Notes: a model not told the origin generated them from the sequence alone. 64,000 nt of DNA from Streptomyces luteogriseus (GCF_014205055.1 NZ_JACHMS010000001.1:5766001-5830000), one strand, 5' to 3'. Positions 9,821 through 19,184 are shown, numbered from the stretch's first letter. A program made the numbers and translations.

Positions 9821-12067
9821 GTGACCAACATTCCCGAGACCGGCAGGAACTCACGGGTCCAGATCCGGCTCGTCGTCATCCAGGTCCTCGTCCTCTCCCT
9901 CCTGCTCACCCTCGGCGGACGCCTGTGGTACCTCCAGATCCGTGAGGGCGCCGCCTACGCCAAGGAGGCCTCGGGCAACCACGTCCAGCAGGTCGTCCAG
10001 CCGGCCGTCCGCGGCTCGATCCTGGACGCGCGGGGCGTGGCGATCGCGGACAACGAGACGCGGCTGGTGGTCTCCGCCTCCCGCACCGATCTGCTGAAGA
10101 TGAAGGACGACGGCAAGGAAGTCCTCACCAAGCTCGCCGGGGTCCTGGGCATGACGCCCAAGGATGTCCAGATGAAGGTGCGGCTGTGCGACGCCAAGAC
10201 GCCGCAGCCCTGCTGGAACGGCTCGCCCTACCAGCCCATCCCCATCACCGACGAGGCCACCGCCAAACAGGCCCTGCAGATCCGCGAGCGCGCCGAGGAC
10301 TTCCCCGGCATCACCGCCGAGCCGGAGGCCGTGCGCCGCTACCCGAGCCCGGGCAAGGCCAACACCGCCCAGGTCCTCGGCTACCTCTCCCCGGTCACCG
10401 ACGAGGAGATCAAGAAGGCGCAGAACACCAACTCGCCGTATCTGCGCTCCGACCAGGTCGGCCGCTCCGGCCTGGAGCGCCAGTACGACAAGGCGCTGCG
10501 CGGCAAGGCCGGCGTCACCCGCTACGAGGTCGACAACCTCGGCCGGGTCATCGGCCAGGCCGAGGCCGACCCGGCCCACCCCGGCGACAACCTCGTCACC
10601 AGCATCGACTCCCGGGTCCAGCGCGTCGCCGAGTACCAGCTGAACGAGGCGATGAAGGAAGCCCGCAAGCAGCACGACCGCAACACCGGCACCAACTACA
10701 AGGCCGACTCCGGTGCCGTCGTGGTGATGGAGGCCAAGACCGGCCGCGTCGTCGCCATGGCCTCGAACCCCACCTACGACCCGAACGCCTGGGTGGGCGG
10801 CATCTCCGCCAAGGACTACACCCGCCTCACCGGCAAGAGCTCGAACTACCCGCTGCTCAACCGCGCCATCCAGGGCCAGTCGGCCCCCGGCTCCATCTTC
10901 AAGGTCATCCCGACGGCCGCCGCGGTCAACGCCGGGTACTCCTTCAACGGCCCCTACAACTGCTCGAGTTCGTACTCGATCGGCGGCCAGGTCTTCAAGA
11001 ACTTCGAGTCCCAGAGCCACGGCCCCATCAGCCTCGGCCGCGCCCTGGAGGTGTCCTGCGACACCGTCTTCTACGCGCTCTCCCACGAGGAGTGGAAGCG
11101 CGACGGCGGCACCAAGCCGAAGAAGAAGCCCCACGACTGGTTCTACAAGACCGCCCACCAGTTCGGCCTCGGCAAGGAGACCGGCATCGACCTCCCCAAC
11201 GAGGTCACCGGCCGCGTCCCCGACCGCCAGTGGAAGCTGAACTACTGGAAGGCCAACAAGGACGCCTGGTGCCGCACCGGCAAGCGCAACGGCAGCTACG
11301 CCGAGAAGATCGCCTACGAGAACTGCCTCGAAGGCAACCGCATGCGCGCCGGTGACTCCGTGAACTACTCCATCGGCCAGGGCGACACCCTCGTCACGCC
11401 CATCCAGATGGCCACCATCTACTCGGCCATCTCCAACGGCGGCACCCTCTACAACCCCTCCGTCGGCAAGGCCGTCATCAGCGCCGACGGCAAGACGGTC
11501 ACGCCGATCAAGCCCGAGTCGCACGGCAAGCTGCCGATGACGCAGAAGACCCGCGACGAGATAGACGAAGCCCTCGCGGGAGTCGCCACCCGCGGTACGG
11601 CCGCCTGGAGGTTCGGCGGCTGGCCGCAGGACAAGATCCCGATGCACGCCAAGACGGGTACGGCGGAGGTCTACGGCAAGCAGACGACCTCCTGGTTCGC
11701 CACGTACACCAAGGACTACTCGATCGTCATGACGATCTCCCAGGGTGGTACGGGTTCCGGCGCCTCGGGCCCCGCCGTCCGCAACATCTACAACGCGCTG
11801 TACGGCGTCTCCGAGGACGGCGACATCGACACGAAGAAGGCACTGCTGCCCACCCCGCAGAAGGCCCTGCCGAAGGTCAAGACGGACGGCACCATCGCCT
11901 CCCCGAAGGTCCCCAAGGACCCGGCCAAGGACCAGAAGGCCGACAAGAAGGACCCGAACGCCCCGGCCGACCCGCTCCAGCCCGTCACGTCGGCCCCGCC
12001 GTCACCCGAGAACCGTGACACCCGAAGGCGGCGGCGCCGCCGGGGAAACCGGAGGTGCCCGGCATGA
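9821..12067 (+). CDS. pbp2: penicillin-binding protein 2 (class B transpeptidase)
   Basis: The product is 748 aa with one N-terminal membrane anchor (VVIQVLVLSLLLTLGGRLWYL), a dimerisation domain beginning at VRGSILDARG, and a transpeptidase domain. Active-site motifs are S358-I-F-K361, S513-V-N515 and K611-T-G. It cross-links peptidoglycan outside the membrane with RodA. I chose GTG 9821 because GAGAGGGGGAGG (9801-9812) precedes it and the product then starts just before the anchor. The C-terminal 80 residues are Lys/Pro/Asp-rich and disordered. The stop overlaps the rodA start in an ATGA, a coupling arrangement. Confidence 0.95.
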   Translation: MTNIPETGRNSRVQIRLVVIQVLVLSLLLTLGGRLWYLQIREGAAYAKEASGNHVQQVVQPAVRGSILDARGVAIADNETRLVVSASRTDLLKMKDDGKEVLTKLAGVLGMTPKDVQMKVRLCDAKTPQPCWNGSPYQPIPITDEATAKQALQIRERAEDFPGITAEPEAVRRYPSPGKANTAQVLGYLSPVTDEEIKKAQNTNSPYLRSDQVGRSGLERQYDKALRGKAGVTRYEVDNLGRVIGQAEADPAHPGDNLVTSIDSRVQRVAEYQLNEAMKEARKQHDRNTGTNYKADSGAVVVMEAKTGRVVAMASNPTYDPNAWVGGISAKDYTRLTGKSSNYPLLNRAIQGQSAPGSIFKVIPTAAAVNAGYSFNGPYNCSSSYSIGGQVFKNFESQSHGPISLGRALEVSCDTVFYALSHEEWKRDGGTKPKKKPHDWFYKTAHQFGLGKETGIDLPNEVTGRVPDRQWKLNYWKANKDAWCRTGKRNGSYAEKIAYENCLEGNRMRAGDSVNYSIGQGDTLVTPIQMATIYSAISNGGTLYNPSVGKAVISADGKTVTPIKPESHGKLPMTQKTRDEIDEALAGVATRGTAAWRFGGWPQDKIPMHAKTGTAEVYGKQTTSWFATYTKDYSIVMTISQGGTGSGASGPAVRNIYNALYGVSEDGDIDTKKALLPTPQKALPKVKTDGTIASPKVPKDPAKDQKADKKDPNAPADPLQPVTSAPPSPENRDTRRRRRRRGNRRCPA

Positions 12068-13266
12068 CCGGCGGAGTGAACAGCTTCCAGGTCTCCGGCT
12101 ACGGGCCCGAGCGCTCCGGCTGGACGCGGCTGCTGGCCCGTGACTCGGTGGCGCGGCGGCTCGACTGGCCCATCCTGCTGTCGGCGGTGGCCCTGTCGCT
12201 GCTCGGCACGCTCCTCGTGTACTCGGCGACCCGCAACCGCACGGAGCTCAACCAGGGCGACCAGTACTACTTCCTCGTCCGCCACCTGCTGAACACCGGC
12301 ATCGGCCTCGCGCTGATGGCCGGCACGGTCTGGCTCGGCCACCGCGCCCTGCGCACGGCCGTCCCGGTCCTGTACGGCTTCTCGCTGGTGCTGATCCTGC
12401 TGGTGCTCACCCCGCTCGGCTCCACGATCAACGGCGCCCACTCCTGGATCAAGCTGCCCGGCGGCTTCTCGCTCCAGCCCTCGGAGTTCGTGAAGATCAC
12501 GATCATCCTGGGCACGGCGATGCTGCTGGCGGCCCGGGTCGACGCGGGTGACAAGCAGTACCCCGACCACCGCACGGTCGTGCAGGCACTCGGCCTGGCC
12601 ACCGTGCCGATGCTGATCGTGATGCTGATGCCCGACCTCGGGTCGGTCATGGTGATGGTCATCATCGTGCTCGGCGTGCTGCTGGCCTCCGGGGCGTCCA
12701 ACCGGTGGGTGTTCGGCCTGCTCGGCGCGGGCACCCTGGGCGCGGTCACCGTCTGGCAGATCGGGATCCTCGACGAGTACCAGATCAACCGCTTCGCCGC
12801 CTTCGCCAACCCCGAGCTCGACCCGGCCGGCGTCGGCTACAACACCAACCAGGCCCGTATCGCCATCGGTTCGGGCGGCCTGTCCGGCTCCGGCCTCTTC
12901 CACGGCTCGCAGACCACCGGCCAGTTCGTCCCCGAACAGCAGACGGACTTCGTCTTCACCGTGGCGGGGGAGGAGCTGGGCTTCCTCGGCGGCGGCCTGA
13001 TCATCGTGCTCCTCGGCATCGTCCTGTGGCGGGCCTGCCGCATCGCCCGGGAGACCTCGGACCTGTACGGCACGATCGTGGCCGCGGGCATCGTCGCCTG
13101 GTTCGCCTTCCAGACGTTCGAGAACGTCGGCATGACCCTCGGCATCATGCCCGTCACGGGCCTGCCGCTGCCGTTCGTGTCCTACGGAGGATCGTCGATG
13201 TTCGCCGTGTGGATAGCGGTGGGGTTGCTGCAGTCGATCCGGATGCAGCGGCCGATGTCGGCCTAG
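12064..13266 (+). CDS. rodA: RodA/FtsW/SpoVE-type SEDS glycosyltransferase (sfr)
   Basis: The product is 400 aa with about ten hydrophobic helices and the SEDS signatures GSTINGAHSWIKLPG, SLQPSEFVKI and PLPFVSYGGSSMFA. It polymerises lipid II into glycan strands and is paired with PBP2. The ATG start sits 8 nt after GGAGG (12051-12055) and overlaps the pbp2 stop. In S. coelicolor the equivalent gene has been called sfr. Position at the end of the mre cluster favours RodA over FtsW. Confidence 0.95.
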   Translation: MTGGVNSFQVSGYGPERSGWTRLLARDSVARRLDWPILLSAVALSLLGTLLVYSATRNRTELNQGDQYYFLVRHLLNTGIGLALMAGTVWLGHRALRTAVPVLYGFSLVLILLVLTPLGSTINGAHSWIKLPGGFSLQPSEFVKITIILGTAMLLAARVDAGDKQYPDHRTVVQALGLATVPMLIVMLMPDLGSVMVMVIIVLGVLLASGASNRWVFGLLGAGTLGAVTVWQIGILDEYQINRFAAFANPELDPAGVGYNTNQARIAIGSGGLSGSGLFHGSQTTGQFVPEQQTDFVFTVAGEELGFLGGGLIIVLLGIVLWRACRIARETSDLYGTIVAAGIVAWFAFQTFENVGMTLGIMPVTGLPLPFVSYGGSSMFAVWIAVGLLQSIRMQRPMSA

Positions 13267-13289
13267 CGGCCCGAACGGGGGGGAGCGGA

Positions 13290-13898
13290 ATGTCCGGGGC
13301 GTATGTCGCCCAGTGCCCGGTGACCGAGGAGCTGGTGAGCCGGCTCCTCGCACTGGCGGAGCTGGACCTGACCGATGCCGACGCCATCGAGGCGCGGATG
13401 CGCGAGGCCGCCTGGTCCGACTGGGCGCAGGCGGTGCGCGGGCCGGCGTACGAGGACACCCCCGATGTCCCCGACGCCACCCACATCACCCCGCAGGGCC
13501 ACTTCGTCACCTGCGACGGCGACGGCTCGCTCCAGCTGCCGTTCGCCTACCTCTACTCCGTCGACGGCGGACTGCTCGACGAGGACTGCTGGGGCGCGAT
13601 GCCCGGCTGGACCAGTGCGGAGGGCGCCTGGCGGCCGGAGTTCGACGCCCACTTCGCCGCCGTGGTGGAGCGCTTCACCGAGCGGCTGGGCCTGCCGGAC
13701 CACGACATCCGGCAGCCCAGGTACGACACCCGCTACGTCAGCTGGCGCCTGGAGCACAACGTGCTGATCGTCGGACAGGGCCCCGAGCCACTGTCGTACC
13801 ACCAGTTCGAGGACGCCCATGTGTACCTCGTCTCCCGGACGGTGAAGGACGCGCCGTTCCCGGACGGCGAGGAGATGCGGGCCCTGCTGACGACCTGA
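13290..13898 (+). CDS. conserved hypothetical protein, acidic, cytoplasmic
   Basis: The product is 202 aa with no membrane segment or signal peptide. It is rich in Asp, Glu and Trp (for example WSDWAQAVRG, DEDCWGAMPGWTSAEGAWRPEF). I do not recognise a domain. The ATG follows GGGGGGAG (13277-13284), and the gap to rodA is 23 nt, so it is probably read with the mre cluster. Its constant association with that cluster in Streptomyces (from memory) might point to a wall-related or SUKH-like immunity role, but nothing in the sequence proves it. Confidence 0.75.
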   Translation: MSGAYVAQCPVTEELVSRLLALAELDLTDADAIEARMREAAWSDWAQAVRGPAYEDTPDVPDATHITPQGHFVTCDGDGSLQLPFAYLYSVDGGLLDEDCWGAMPGWTSAEGAWRPEFDAHFAAVVERFTERLGLPDHDIRQPRYDTRYVSWRLEHNVLIVGQGPEPLSYHQFEDAHVYLVSRTVKDAPFPDGEEMRALLTT

Positions 13899-13951
13899 AG
13901 GGCCGCCCCTCTCCAGGACGCCCACCACTGCTGTCCCGGCCGATCAGCCAC

Positions 13952-13957
13952 TAGATT
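13952..13957 (+). promoter_or_regulatory. -10 hexamer of the CYTH-CHAD gene (leaderless)
   Basis: TAGATT is followed by 6 nt and the ATG start, with no Shine-Dalgarno sequence. Confidence 0.5.
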
Positions 13958-13963
13958 TGGTTC

Positions 13964-15469
13964 ATGGCGGAGACGAAACGCGAGATCGAGCGCAAGTACG
14001 AATCCGACGAGAGCGGGCTGCCCGACCTGACCGGAGCCGGCGGGGTCGCCGCCGTGGTCGACAAGGGCATGGCCCACCTCGACGCCACCTACTACGACAC
14101 CGGGGACGAGCGCCTCGCCGCGTCCTCGATCACCCTGCGCCGCCGCACCGGCGGTTCCGACGCGGGCTGGCACCTGAAGTTCCCGATCGCGCCGGACGTC
14201 CGCGACGAGATCCACGCCCCGCTCTCCGACACCCTCCCCGACGACCTCGCCGCGCTGGTCCGCTCCCGCGTCCGCGACAGCGAGCTGCTCCCGGTCGTCC
14301 GGCTGCGCTCCGCCCGCGCGGTACGCCACCTGCACGACGCCGACGGCCGGCTGCTCGCCGAGGTGAGCGTGGACACCGTGCACGCCGAGCGGCTCACGGG
14401 ACGCGGCGGCGAAGCACAGTGGACCGAGGTCGAGGTGGAGCTCGCCGACGGGGGAGACCCGGCCCTGCTCGACAAGGTGGAGAAGCGGCTGCGCAAGGCG
14501 GGCGTACGGCCGTCGGCGTCGTCGTCGAAGCTGGCCCGCGCCCTGGAGGAGACGGCACCGGGGAAGCGGCGCAAGTCCGCGCACGTGCGGCGATCGGTGA
14601 CCGCCGGAGACCACGTGCTGGCCTATCTGCGCACCCAGCGGGACGCGATCGTCGAGCTCGACCCCGCCGTCCGCCGGGACGTCGAGGACTCCGTGCACAG
14701 CATGCGCGTGGCCACCCGCCGGATGCGCAGCACCTTCAAGTCGTTCGGCGCGATCCTCGACCGTGCCGTCACCGACCCCGTCGCCGACGAGCTCAAGTGG
14801 CTCGCCGGTGAGCTCGGCCTGGACCGGGACCGCGAGGTGCTGACCGAGCGGCTGACCGCGGCCGTCGACGAGGTGCCCGCCGCCCTGGTGCGCGGCCCCG
14901 TCTCCAAGCGCCTGCACTCCTGGTCCAGCGCCGAGCACGGCGGGGCCCGCGGCCGCCTCCTCGGGGTCCTGGACTCCCGCCGCTACCTGGCCCTGCTCGA
15001 CACCCTGGACGCGCTGATCGCCGACCCACCGCTTCTCAAGGCGGCCGCCAAGGAGCCCCGCAAGCCCATCGCCAAGGCCGTGCGCAAGGACTTCCGCAAG
15101 GTGTCCCGGCTGATCGCGCAGGCGGCGGACCTGGAGCCCGGCACCGACCGGGACGTCGCGCTGCACGAGGCACGCAAGAAGGCCAAGCGCACCCGCTACG
15201 CGGCGGAGGCGGCCGAACCCGTCCTCGGCAAGCCGGCCAAGACCATGGTCAAGTCCATGAAGGCGCTGCAGAACCGGCTCGGCGAGCACCAGGACAGCGT
15301 GATGGCCCGGCAGGCCCTGCGCGAGCTGTCGGCGGTCGCCCACGCGGCGGGGGAGAGCGCCTTCACCTACGGCCTCCTCCATGAGCGCGAGGAGCAGCGC
15401 GCGGTGCGTGTGGAGGCCGAACTGCCCGGGTTCTGGGACGGGATCAAGGACGGTGCGGCGGCCCTGTGA
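13964..15469 (+). CDS. CYTH and CHAD domain-containing protein
   Basis: The product is 501 aa. An N-terminal CYTH (triphosphate tunnel) domain spans about 5-190 and starts with the ExExK metal/phosphate motif (E7-I-E9-R-K11). The C-terminal CHAD helical domain (about 215-490) has the conserved VHSMRVATRRMRSTFKSF and HEARKKAKRTRYAAE histidine blocks. Both domains bind polyphosphate or triphosphate, so a role in inorganic polyphosphate or nucleotide triphosphate chemistry is likely. The active substrate cannot be read from sequence. The gene appears to have its own promoter and to be monocistronic. Confidence 0.92.
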   Translation: MAETKREIERKYESDESGLPDLTGAGGVAAVVDKGMAHLDATYYDTGDERLAASSITLRRRTGGSDAGWHLKFPIAPDVRDEIHAPLSDTLPDDLAALVRSRVRDSELLPVVRLRSARAVRHLHDADGRLLAEVSVDTVHAERLTGRGGEAQWTEVEVELADGGDPALLDKVEKRLRKAGVRPSASSSKLARALEETAPGKRRKSAHVRRSVTAGDHVLAYLRTQRDAIVELDPAVRRDVEDSVHSMRVATRRMRSTFKSFGAILDRAVTDPVADELKWLAGELGLDRDREVLTERLTAAVDEVPAALVRGPVSKRLHSWSSAEHGGARGRLLGVLDSRRYLALLDTLDALIADPPLLKAAAKEPRKPIAKAVRKDFRKVSRLIAQAADLEPGTDRDVALHEARKKAKRTRYAAEAAEPVLGKPAKTMVKSMKALQNRLGEHQDSVMARQALRELSAVAHAAGESAFTYGLLHEREEQRAVRVEAELPGFWDGIKDGAAAL

Positions 15470-15556
15470 CCTTCCGGCGTACGGAGGCTCCCCGCGATCG
15501 CGTTAGTCTGGATGGTCACCCCTGTCAGTTCAGTCCAGCTCACGAAGGTGCGCGAC

Positions 15557-17521
15557 ATGCCTGCCGAAGTCGCTGCGTCGGTCTTCCCGCAGCTCGAAGC
15601 TCTGCTCCCGCATGTGCAGAAGCCGATCCAGTACGTCGGCGGAGAGCTCAACTCCACAGTCAAGGACTGGGACTCCTGTGACGTCCGCTGGGCGCTCATG
15701 TACCCGGACGCCTACGAGGTCGGTCTGCCCAACCAGGGCGTCATGATCCTCTACGAGGTGCTCAACGAGCAGCAGGGCGTCCTCGCCGAGCGCACGTACA
15801 GCGTGTGGCCGGACCTCGAGGAGCTCATGCGGGAGCACCACGTCCCGCAGTTCACGGTGGACAGCCACCGGCCGGTGAAGGCCTTCGACGTGTTCGGCCT
15901 GTCCTTCTCCACGGAGCTGGGCTACACGAACATGCTGGCCGCCCTCGACCTGGCCGGCATCCCGCTGGAGGCCAAGGACCGCGGTCTGGACGACCCGATC
16001 GTCCTGGCCGGCGGCCACGCGGCGTTCAACCCCGAGCCGATCGCCGACTTCATCGACTGCGCCGTGATCGGCGACGGCGAGCAGGCGGTCCTGGAGATCA
16101 CCGCGATCGTCCGTGCCTGGAAGGCGGAGGGCCGCCCCGGCGGCCGCGAGGAGCTCCTCTTCCGCCTGGCGCGGACGGGCGGGGTGTACGTCCCCGGCTT
16201 CTACGACGTCGAGTACCTGCCGGACGGCCGTATCGCCCGTGTCGTGCCCAAGCGCAGCGGGGTCCCGTGGCGGGTCTCCAAGCACACCGTCATGGACCTC
16301 GACGAGTGGCCCTACCCCAAGCAGCCGCTGGTCCCGCTGGCCGAGACGGTCCACGAGCGCATGTCGGTGGAGATCTTCCGCGGCTGCACCCGGGGCTGCC
16401 GTTTCTGCCAGGCCGGCATGATCACCCGCCCGGTGCGCGAGCGCTCCATCACGGGCATCGGCGACATGGTCGAGCAGGGTCTGAAGGCGACGGGCTTCGA
16501 GGAGGTCGGCCTGCTGTCGCTCTCCTCCGCCGACCACACGGAGATCGGCGACATCGCCAAGGGCCTCGCCGACCGCTACGAGGACGACAAGATCGGTCTG
16601 TCGCTCCCCTCCACCCGCGTGGACGCCTTCAACATCGACCTGGCGAACGAGCTCACCAGGAACGGCCGCCGCTCCGGCCTGACCTTCGCCCCCGAGGGCG
16701 GCTCGGAACGCATCCGCAAGGTCATCAACAAGATGGTCTCGGAAGAGGACCTGATCCGCACGGTCTCGACGGCGTACGGCAACGGCTGGCGCCAGGTGAA
16801 GCTGTACTTCATGTGCGGCCTGCCGACCGAGACCGACGACGACGTCCTGCAGATCGCCGACATGGCGACGAAGGTCATCGCCAAGGGCCGCGAGGTCTCC
16901 CGCTCCAACGACATCCGCTGCACGGTCTCGATCGGCGGTTTCGTCCCCAAGCCGCACACGCCCTTCCAGTGGGCCCCGCAGCTCTCCGCCGAGGAGACGG
17001 ACGCCCGTCTGCAGAAGCTGCGGGACAAGATCCGCGGCGACAAGAAGTACGGCCGCTCCATCGGCTTCCGCTACCACGACGGCAAGCCCGGCATCGTCGA
17101 GGGCCTGCTCTCCCGCGGCGACCGCCGCATCGGCGCGGTCATCCGCGCGGTCTACGACGACGGCGGCCGCTTCGACGGCTGGCGCGAGCACTTCTCGTAC
17201 GACCGCTGGATGGCCTGCGCGGACAAGACGCTGCCCGCCTTCGGTGTCGACGTCGACTGGTACACCACCCGCGAGCGCACCTACGAGGAGGTCCTCCCGT
17301 GGGACCACCTCGACTCCGGCCTGGACAAGGACTGGCTCTGGGAGGACTGGCAGGACTCCCTCGACGAGACCGAGGTCGAGGACTGCCGCTGGACGCCGTG
17401 CTTCGACTGCGGGGTGTGCCCGCAGATGGACACCCAGATCCAGATCGGCCCGACGGGCAAGAAGCTCCTTCCCTTGACGGTCAAGAACGCGGCTCCGGCG
17501 CCGAGCGGCCACGCGCACTGA
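15557..17521 (+). CDS. B12-binding-type radical SAM protein, TIGR03960-like
   Basis: The product is 654 aa from ATG 15557. The N-terminal part resembles a cobalamin-binding fold (WALMYPDAYEVGLPNQGVMI). The radical-SAM cluster motif C277-x3-C281-x2-C284 (RGCTRGCRFCQAG) is followed by the family blocks GLTFAPEGGSERIRKVINK and RCTVSIGGFVPKPHTPFQW, and by a C-terminal C-x2-C-x2-C run (CFDCGVCPQM). The reaction is not known. The frame opens at ATG 15512, but the TAGTCT hexamer at 15504-15509 is too close to that codon, and GAAGG precedes 15557. In many bacteria this gene directly precedes a DUF2344 partner and rne/rng; here the partner lies 3 kb downstream. Confidence 0.88.
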   Translation: MPAEVAASVFPQLEALLPHVQKPIQYVGGELNSTVKDWDSCDVRWALMYPDAYEVGLPNQGVMILYEVLNEQQGVLAERTYSVWPDLEELMREHHVPQFTVDSHRPVKAFDVFGLSFSTELGYTNMLAALDLAGIPLEAKDRGLDDPIVLAGGHAAFNPEPIADFIDCAVIGDGEQAVLEITAIVRAWKAEGRPGGREELLFRLARTGGVYVPGFYDVEYLPDGRIARVVPKRSGVPWRVSKHTVMDLDEWPYPKQPLVPLAETVHERMSVEIFRGCTRGCRFCQAGMITRPVRERSITGIGDMVEQGLKATGFEEVGLLSLSSADHTEIGDIAKGLADRYEDDKIGLSLPSTRVDAFNIDLANELTRNGRRSGLTFAPEGGSERIRKVINKMVSEEDLIRTVSTAYGNGWRQVKLYFMCGLPTETDDDVLQIADMATKVIAKGREVSRSNDIRCTVSIGGFVPKPHTPFQWAPQLSAEETDARLQKLRDKIRGDKKYGRSIGFRYHDGKPGIVEGLLSRGDRRIGAVIRAVYDDGGRFDGWREHFSYDRWMACADKTLPAFGVDVDWYTTRERTYEEVLPWDHLDSGLDKDWLWEDWQDSLDETEVEDCRWTPCFDCGVCPQMDTQIQIGPTGKKLLPLTVKNAAPAPSGHAH

Positions 17522-17968
17522 GGAGAGCCGCCCGCCGGGTTCCTCTCACTGTGAACACTCTCCGCGTACCGCCTCGCGGAGCACCAGAGGCCCCTGCGCT
17601 CGTGCCACGCCCCGCGTGCGGGGCCTGGGAGGTGAGAGGCCCGTCCTGCGGGGGACCCGCTCAGCAGGCCGGGTTGGTGACGCTCCCCCGGGGGACTTAC
17701 TCGGTCAGGTTCCCCCAGTTCAGAATGTGTGCTGGGGGAGCCGTCACGTCGGGCTGCCCCAGCCGCCTACCCGCCGGCCGACCTCGCGGGGCCATCTCCC
17801 GTGCCGACACGCGCCGACCCACTGCCGTCCTCCTCGGCCGGGGCGTCGGGTAGGCGTACCTCCTGTCACGGGGCCATGTGCCACACAACGCCGGTGGTGG
17901 GGCGGACTCCTTGCATCACCTATCGAATCTCGATAGATTTCCATCGTGGCTCGATCGAGGGAGTGGCG
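17522..17968. other. 447-bp gap with nested inverted repeats, no convincing gene
   Basis: No frame here has protein-like composition or a ribosome binding site. The gap holds a small hairpin (17609-17624, arms GCCCCGC/GCGGGGC), a larger nested structure with outer arms GTGACGCTCCCCC (17677-17689) and GGGGGAGCCGTCAC (17734-17747, one extra base), an overlapping alternative hairpin TCCCCCAG (17711-17718) / CTGGGGGA (17732-17739), and at the right end an operator-like palindrome for the next operon. It could be a terminator set for the radical-SAM gene, a structured RNA, or a mobile-element remnant. Confidence 0.5.
17920..17936. promoter_or_regulatory. operator-like inverted repeat upstream of the DUF2975-XRE operon
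   Basis: CTATCGA (17920-17926) and TCGATAG (17930-17936) form a perfect inverted repeat with a 3-bp spacer, 32 bp before the ATG. Looser half-sites (CATCG, CTCGATCGAG) follow at 17942-17957. A site like this next to a small XRE regulator suggests autoregulation. Confidence 0.55.
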
Positions 17969-18466
17969 ATGGGAAAGCTGGCCGTGGCGGCGTTGCGCGG
18001 GGTGCTCGTGGTGTTGCTCGCCGGGTCCCTGTTCGTGCAGGCGGTGATGGTGCCGCTGCTCGCCGCCGACATGAACGGGCTCAGGCCCGAGTACGCGTAT
18101 CTGCGCACCCCGCTCCTCGTGATCACGGTCCTGGGTATCGTGACGGCCCAGGTCGTCGTGGTCTGCGTGTGGCGGCTGGTGACGATGGTGCGTCGCGGGA
18201 CGGTGTTCTCCACCGCCGCCTTCCGCTATGTGCACATCGTGATCGGCGCGTTCGTGGCGGCCGCCCTGCTGGTCTTCGCGCTCGCGGTCGTGCTCGCACC
18301 GGGCGAGGCCGTCGCCCCCGGAGTGGTCCTCCTGCTGTGCGGCGTCGTGATGGCCGTACTGGGCGTGGCACTGGTCGTGCTGGTGCTGCGGATGCTGCTC
18401 GCGCAGGCCGTCGCACGCGACATCGAGGCGGCCCAGATGCGGGCCGAGCTGGAAGAGGTCATCTGA
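17969..18466 (+). CDS. DUF2975-type integral membrane protein
   Basis: The product is 165 aa with four hydrophobic helices (about 5-28, 46-68, 84-110, 114-142) and a short charged C-terminus. This size and layout, immediately followed by a small XRE regulator, is typical of DUF2975 families in Gram-positive bacteria, whose role is unknown. Start ATG 17969 follows GAGGGAG (17957-17963). The stop overlaps the next start by one base (TGATG), so the pair is translationally coupled. Confidence 0.8.
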   Translation: MGKLAVAALRGVLVVLLAGSLFVQAVMVPLLAADMNGLRPEYAYLRTPLLVITVLGIVTAQVVVVCVWRLVTMVRRGTVFSTAAFRYVHIVIGAFVAAALLVFALAVVLAPGEAVAPGVVLLLCGVVMAVLGVALVVLVLRMLLAQAVARDIEAAQMRAELEEVI

Positions 18467-18696
18467 TGCCCATCGCCGTCGACATCGACGTGATGCTGGC
18501 CAAACGCAAGATGTCCGTGGGCGAACTGGCGGAACGGGTCGGCATCACCCCCGCCAACCTGGCCGTGCTCAAGAACGGTCGCGCCAAGGCGGTCCGCTTC
18601 TCCACCCTCGCCGCGCTGTGCGAGGTACTGGAGTGCCAGCCGGGAGATCTGCTGCGCTGGGAGACGGACGGGGGCGCGGATCCCACACTGCTCTGA
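18466..18696 (+). CDS. small XRE-family (YozG-like) DNA-binding protein
   Basis: The product is 76 aa and almost entirely one helix-turn-helix domain: KMSVGELAERVGITPANLAV, a recognition helix with NLAVLKNGRAKAVRFSTL, then CEVLECQPGDLLRW. This is the short regulator that accompanies DUF2975 membrane proteins. It probably binds the inverted repeat upstream of the operon. Both its start and its stop overlap the neighbouring genes through TGATG junctions. Confidence 0.88.
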   Translation: MPIAVDIDVMLAKRKMSVGELAERVGITPANLAVLKNGRAKAVRFSTLAALCEVLECQPGDLLRWETDGGADPTLL

Positions 18697-19163
18697 TGGA
18701 GAACATCAGCATCCGCCCGGCCCACCCCGGCGAACTCGCGGCCGTGGCCGGCCTCCGGTGGGAGTGGCTCGTCGAGAACGGCTCGCAGGACCTCGGCGAA
18801 CCCGAAGACTTCGTATGGCACTTCGTCGCCTGGGCGGGGGAGAACGCCCGGACCCACCGCTGCACGGTGGCCGTCCGTGGCGACCGGGTCATCGGCATGG
18901 CCTGGCTCGCGGTGGTGCAGCGGGTGCCCACGCCCCGGTCGCCGCGGCGGGCCTCCGGCGATCTGCAATGCGTGTATGTCGTACCCGAGGCGCGTGACGG
19001 CGGACTCGGCGGGCGGCTCGTCCGGGCCGTCCTGGACGGGGCCCGCGAGCTCGGGCTGGAGCGGGTGACCGTGCACTCCAGCTCGCGGGCCATCCCCGCC
19101 TACGCCCGCAGCGGCTTCGCGGAGTCACCCCGGCTGCTCCAGGTGCGGCTCGCCCCCGCGTGA
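18696..19163 (+). CDS. GNAT-family N-acetyltransferase
   Basis: The product is 155 aa. Motif A for acetyl-CoA binding appears as VVPEARDGGLGGRLVRAVLDGA, with the R-x-x-G-x-G pyrophosphate loop, and motif B as IPAYARSGF near the end. The substrate is unknown. It is the third gene of the coupled operon, its ATG overlapping the preceding stop. Co-translation with an XRE regulator suggests a modification or resistance function, but this is an inference. Confidence 0.88.
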   Translation: MENISIRPAHPGELAAVAGLRWEWLVENGSQDLGEPEDFVWHFVAWAGENARTHRCTVAVRGDRVIGMAWLAVVQRVPTPRSPRRASGDLQCVYVVPEARDGGLGGRLVRAVLDGARELGLERVTVHSSSRAIPAYARSGFAESPRLLQVRLAPA

Positions 19164-19184
19164 GCCGTATGATCTTGCGTCCGA

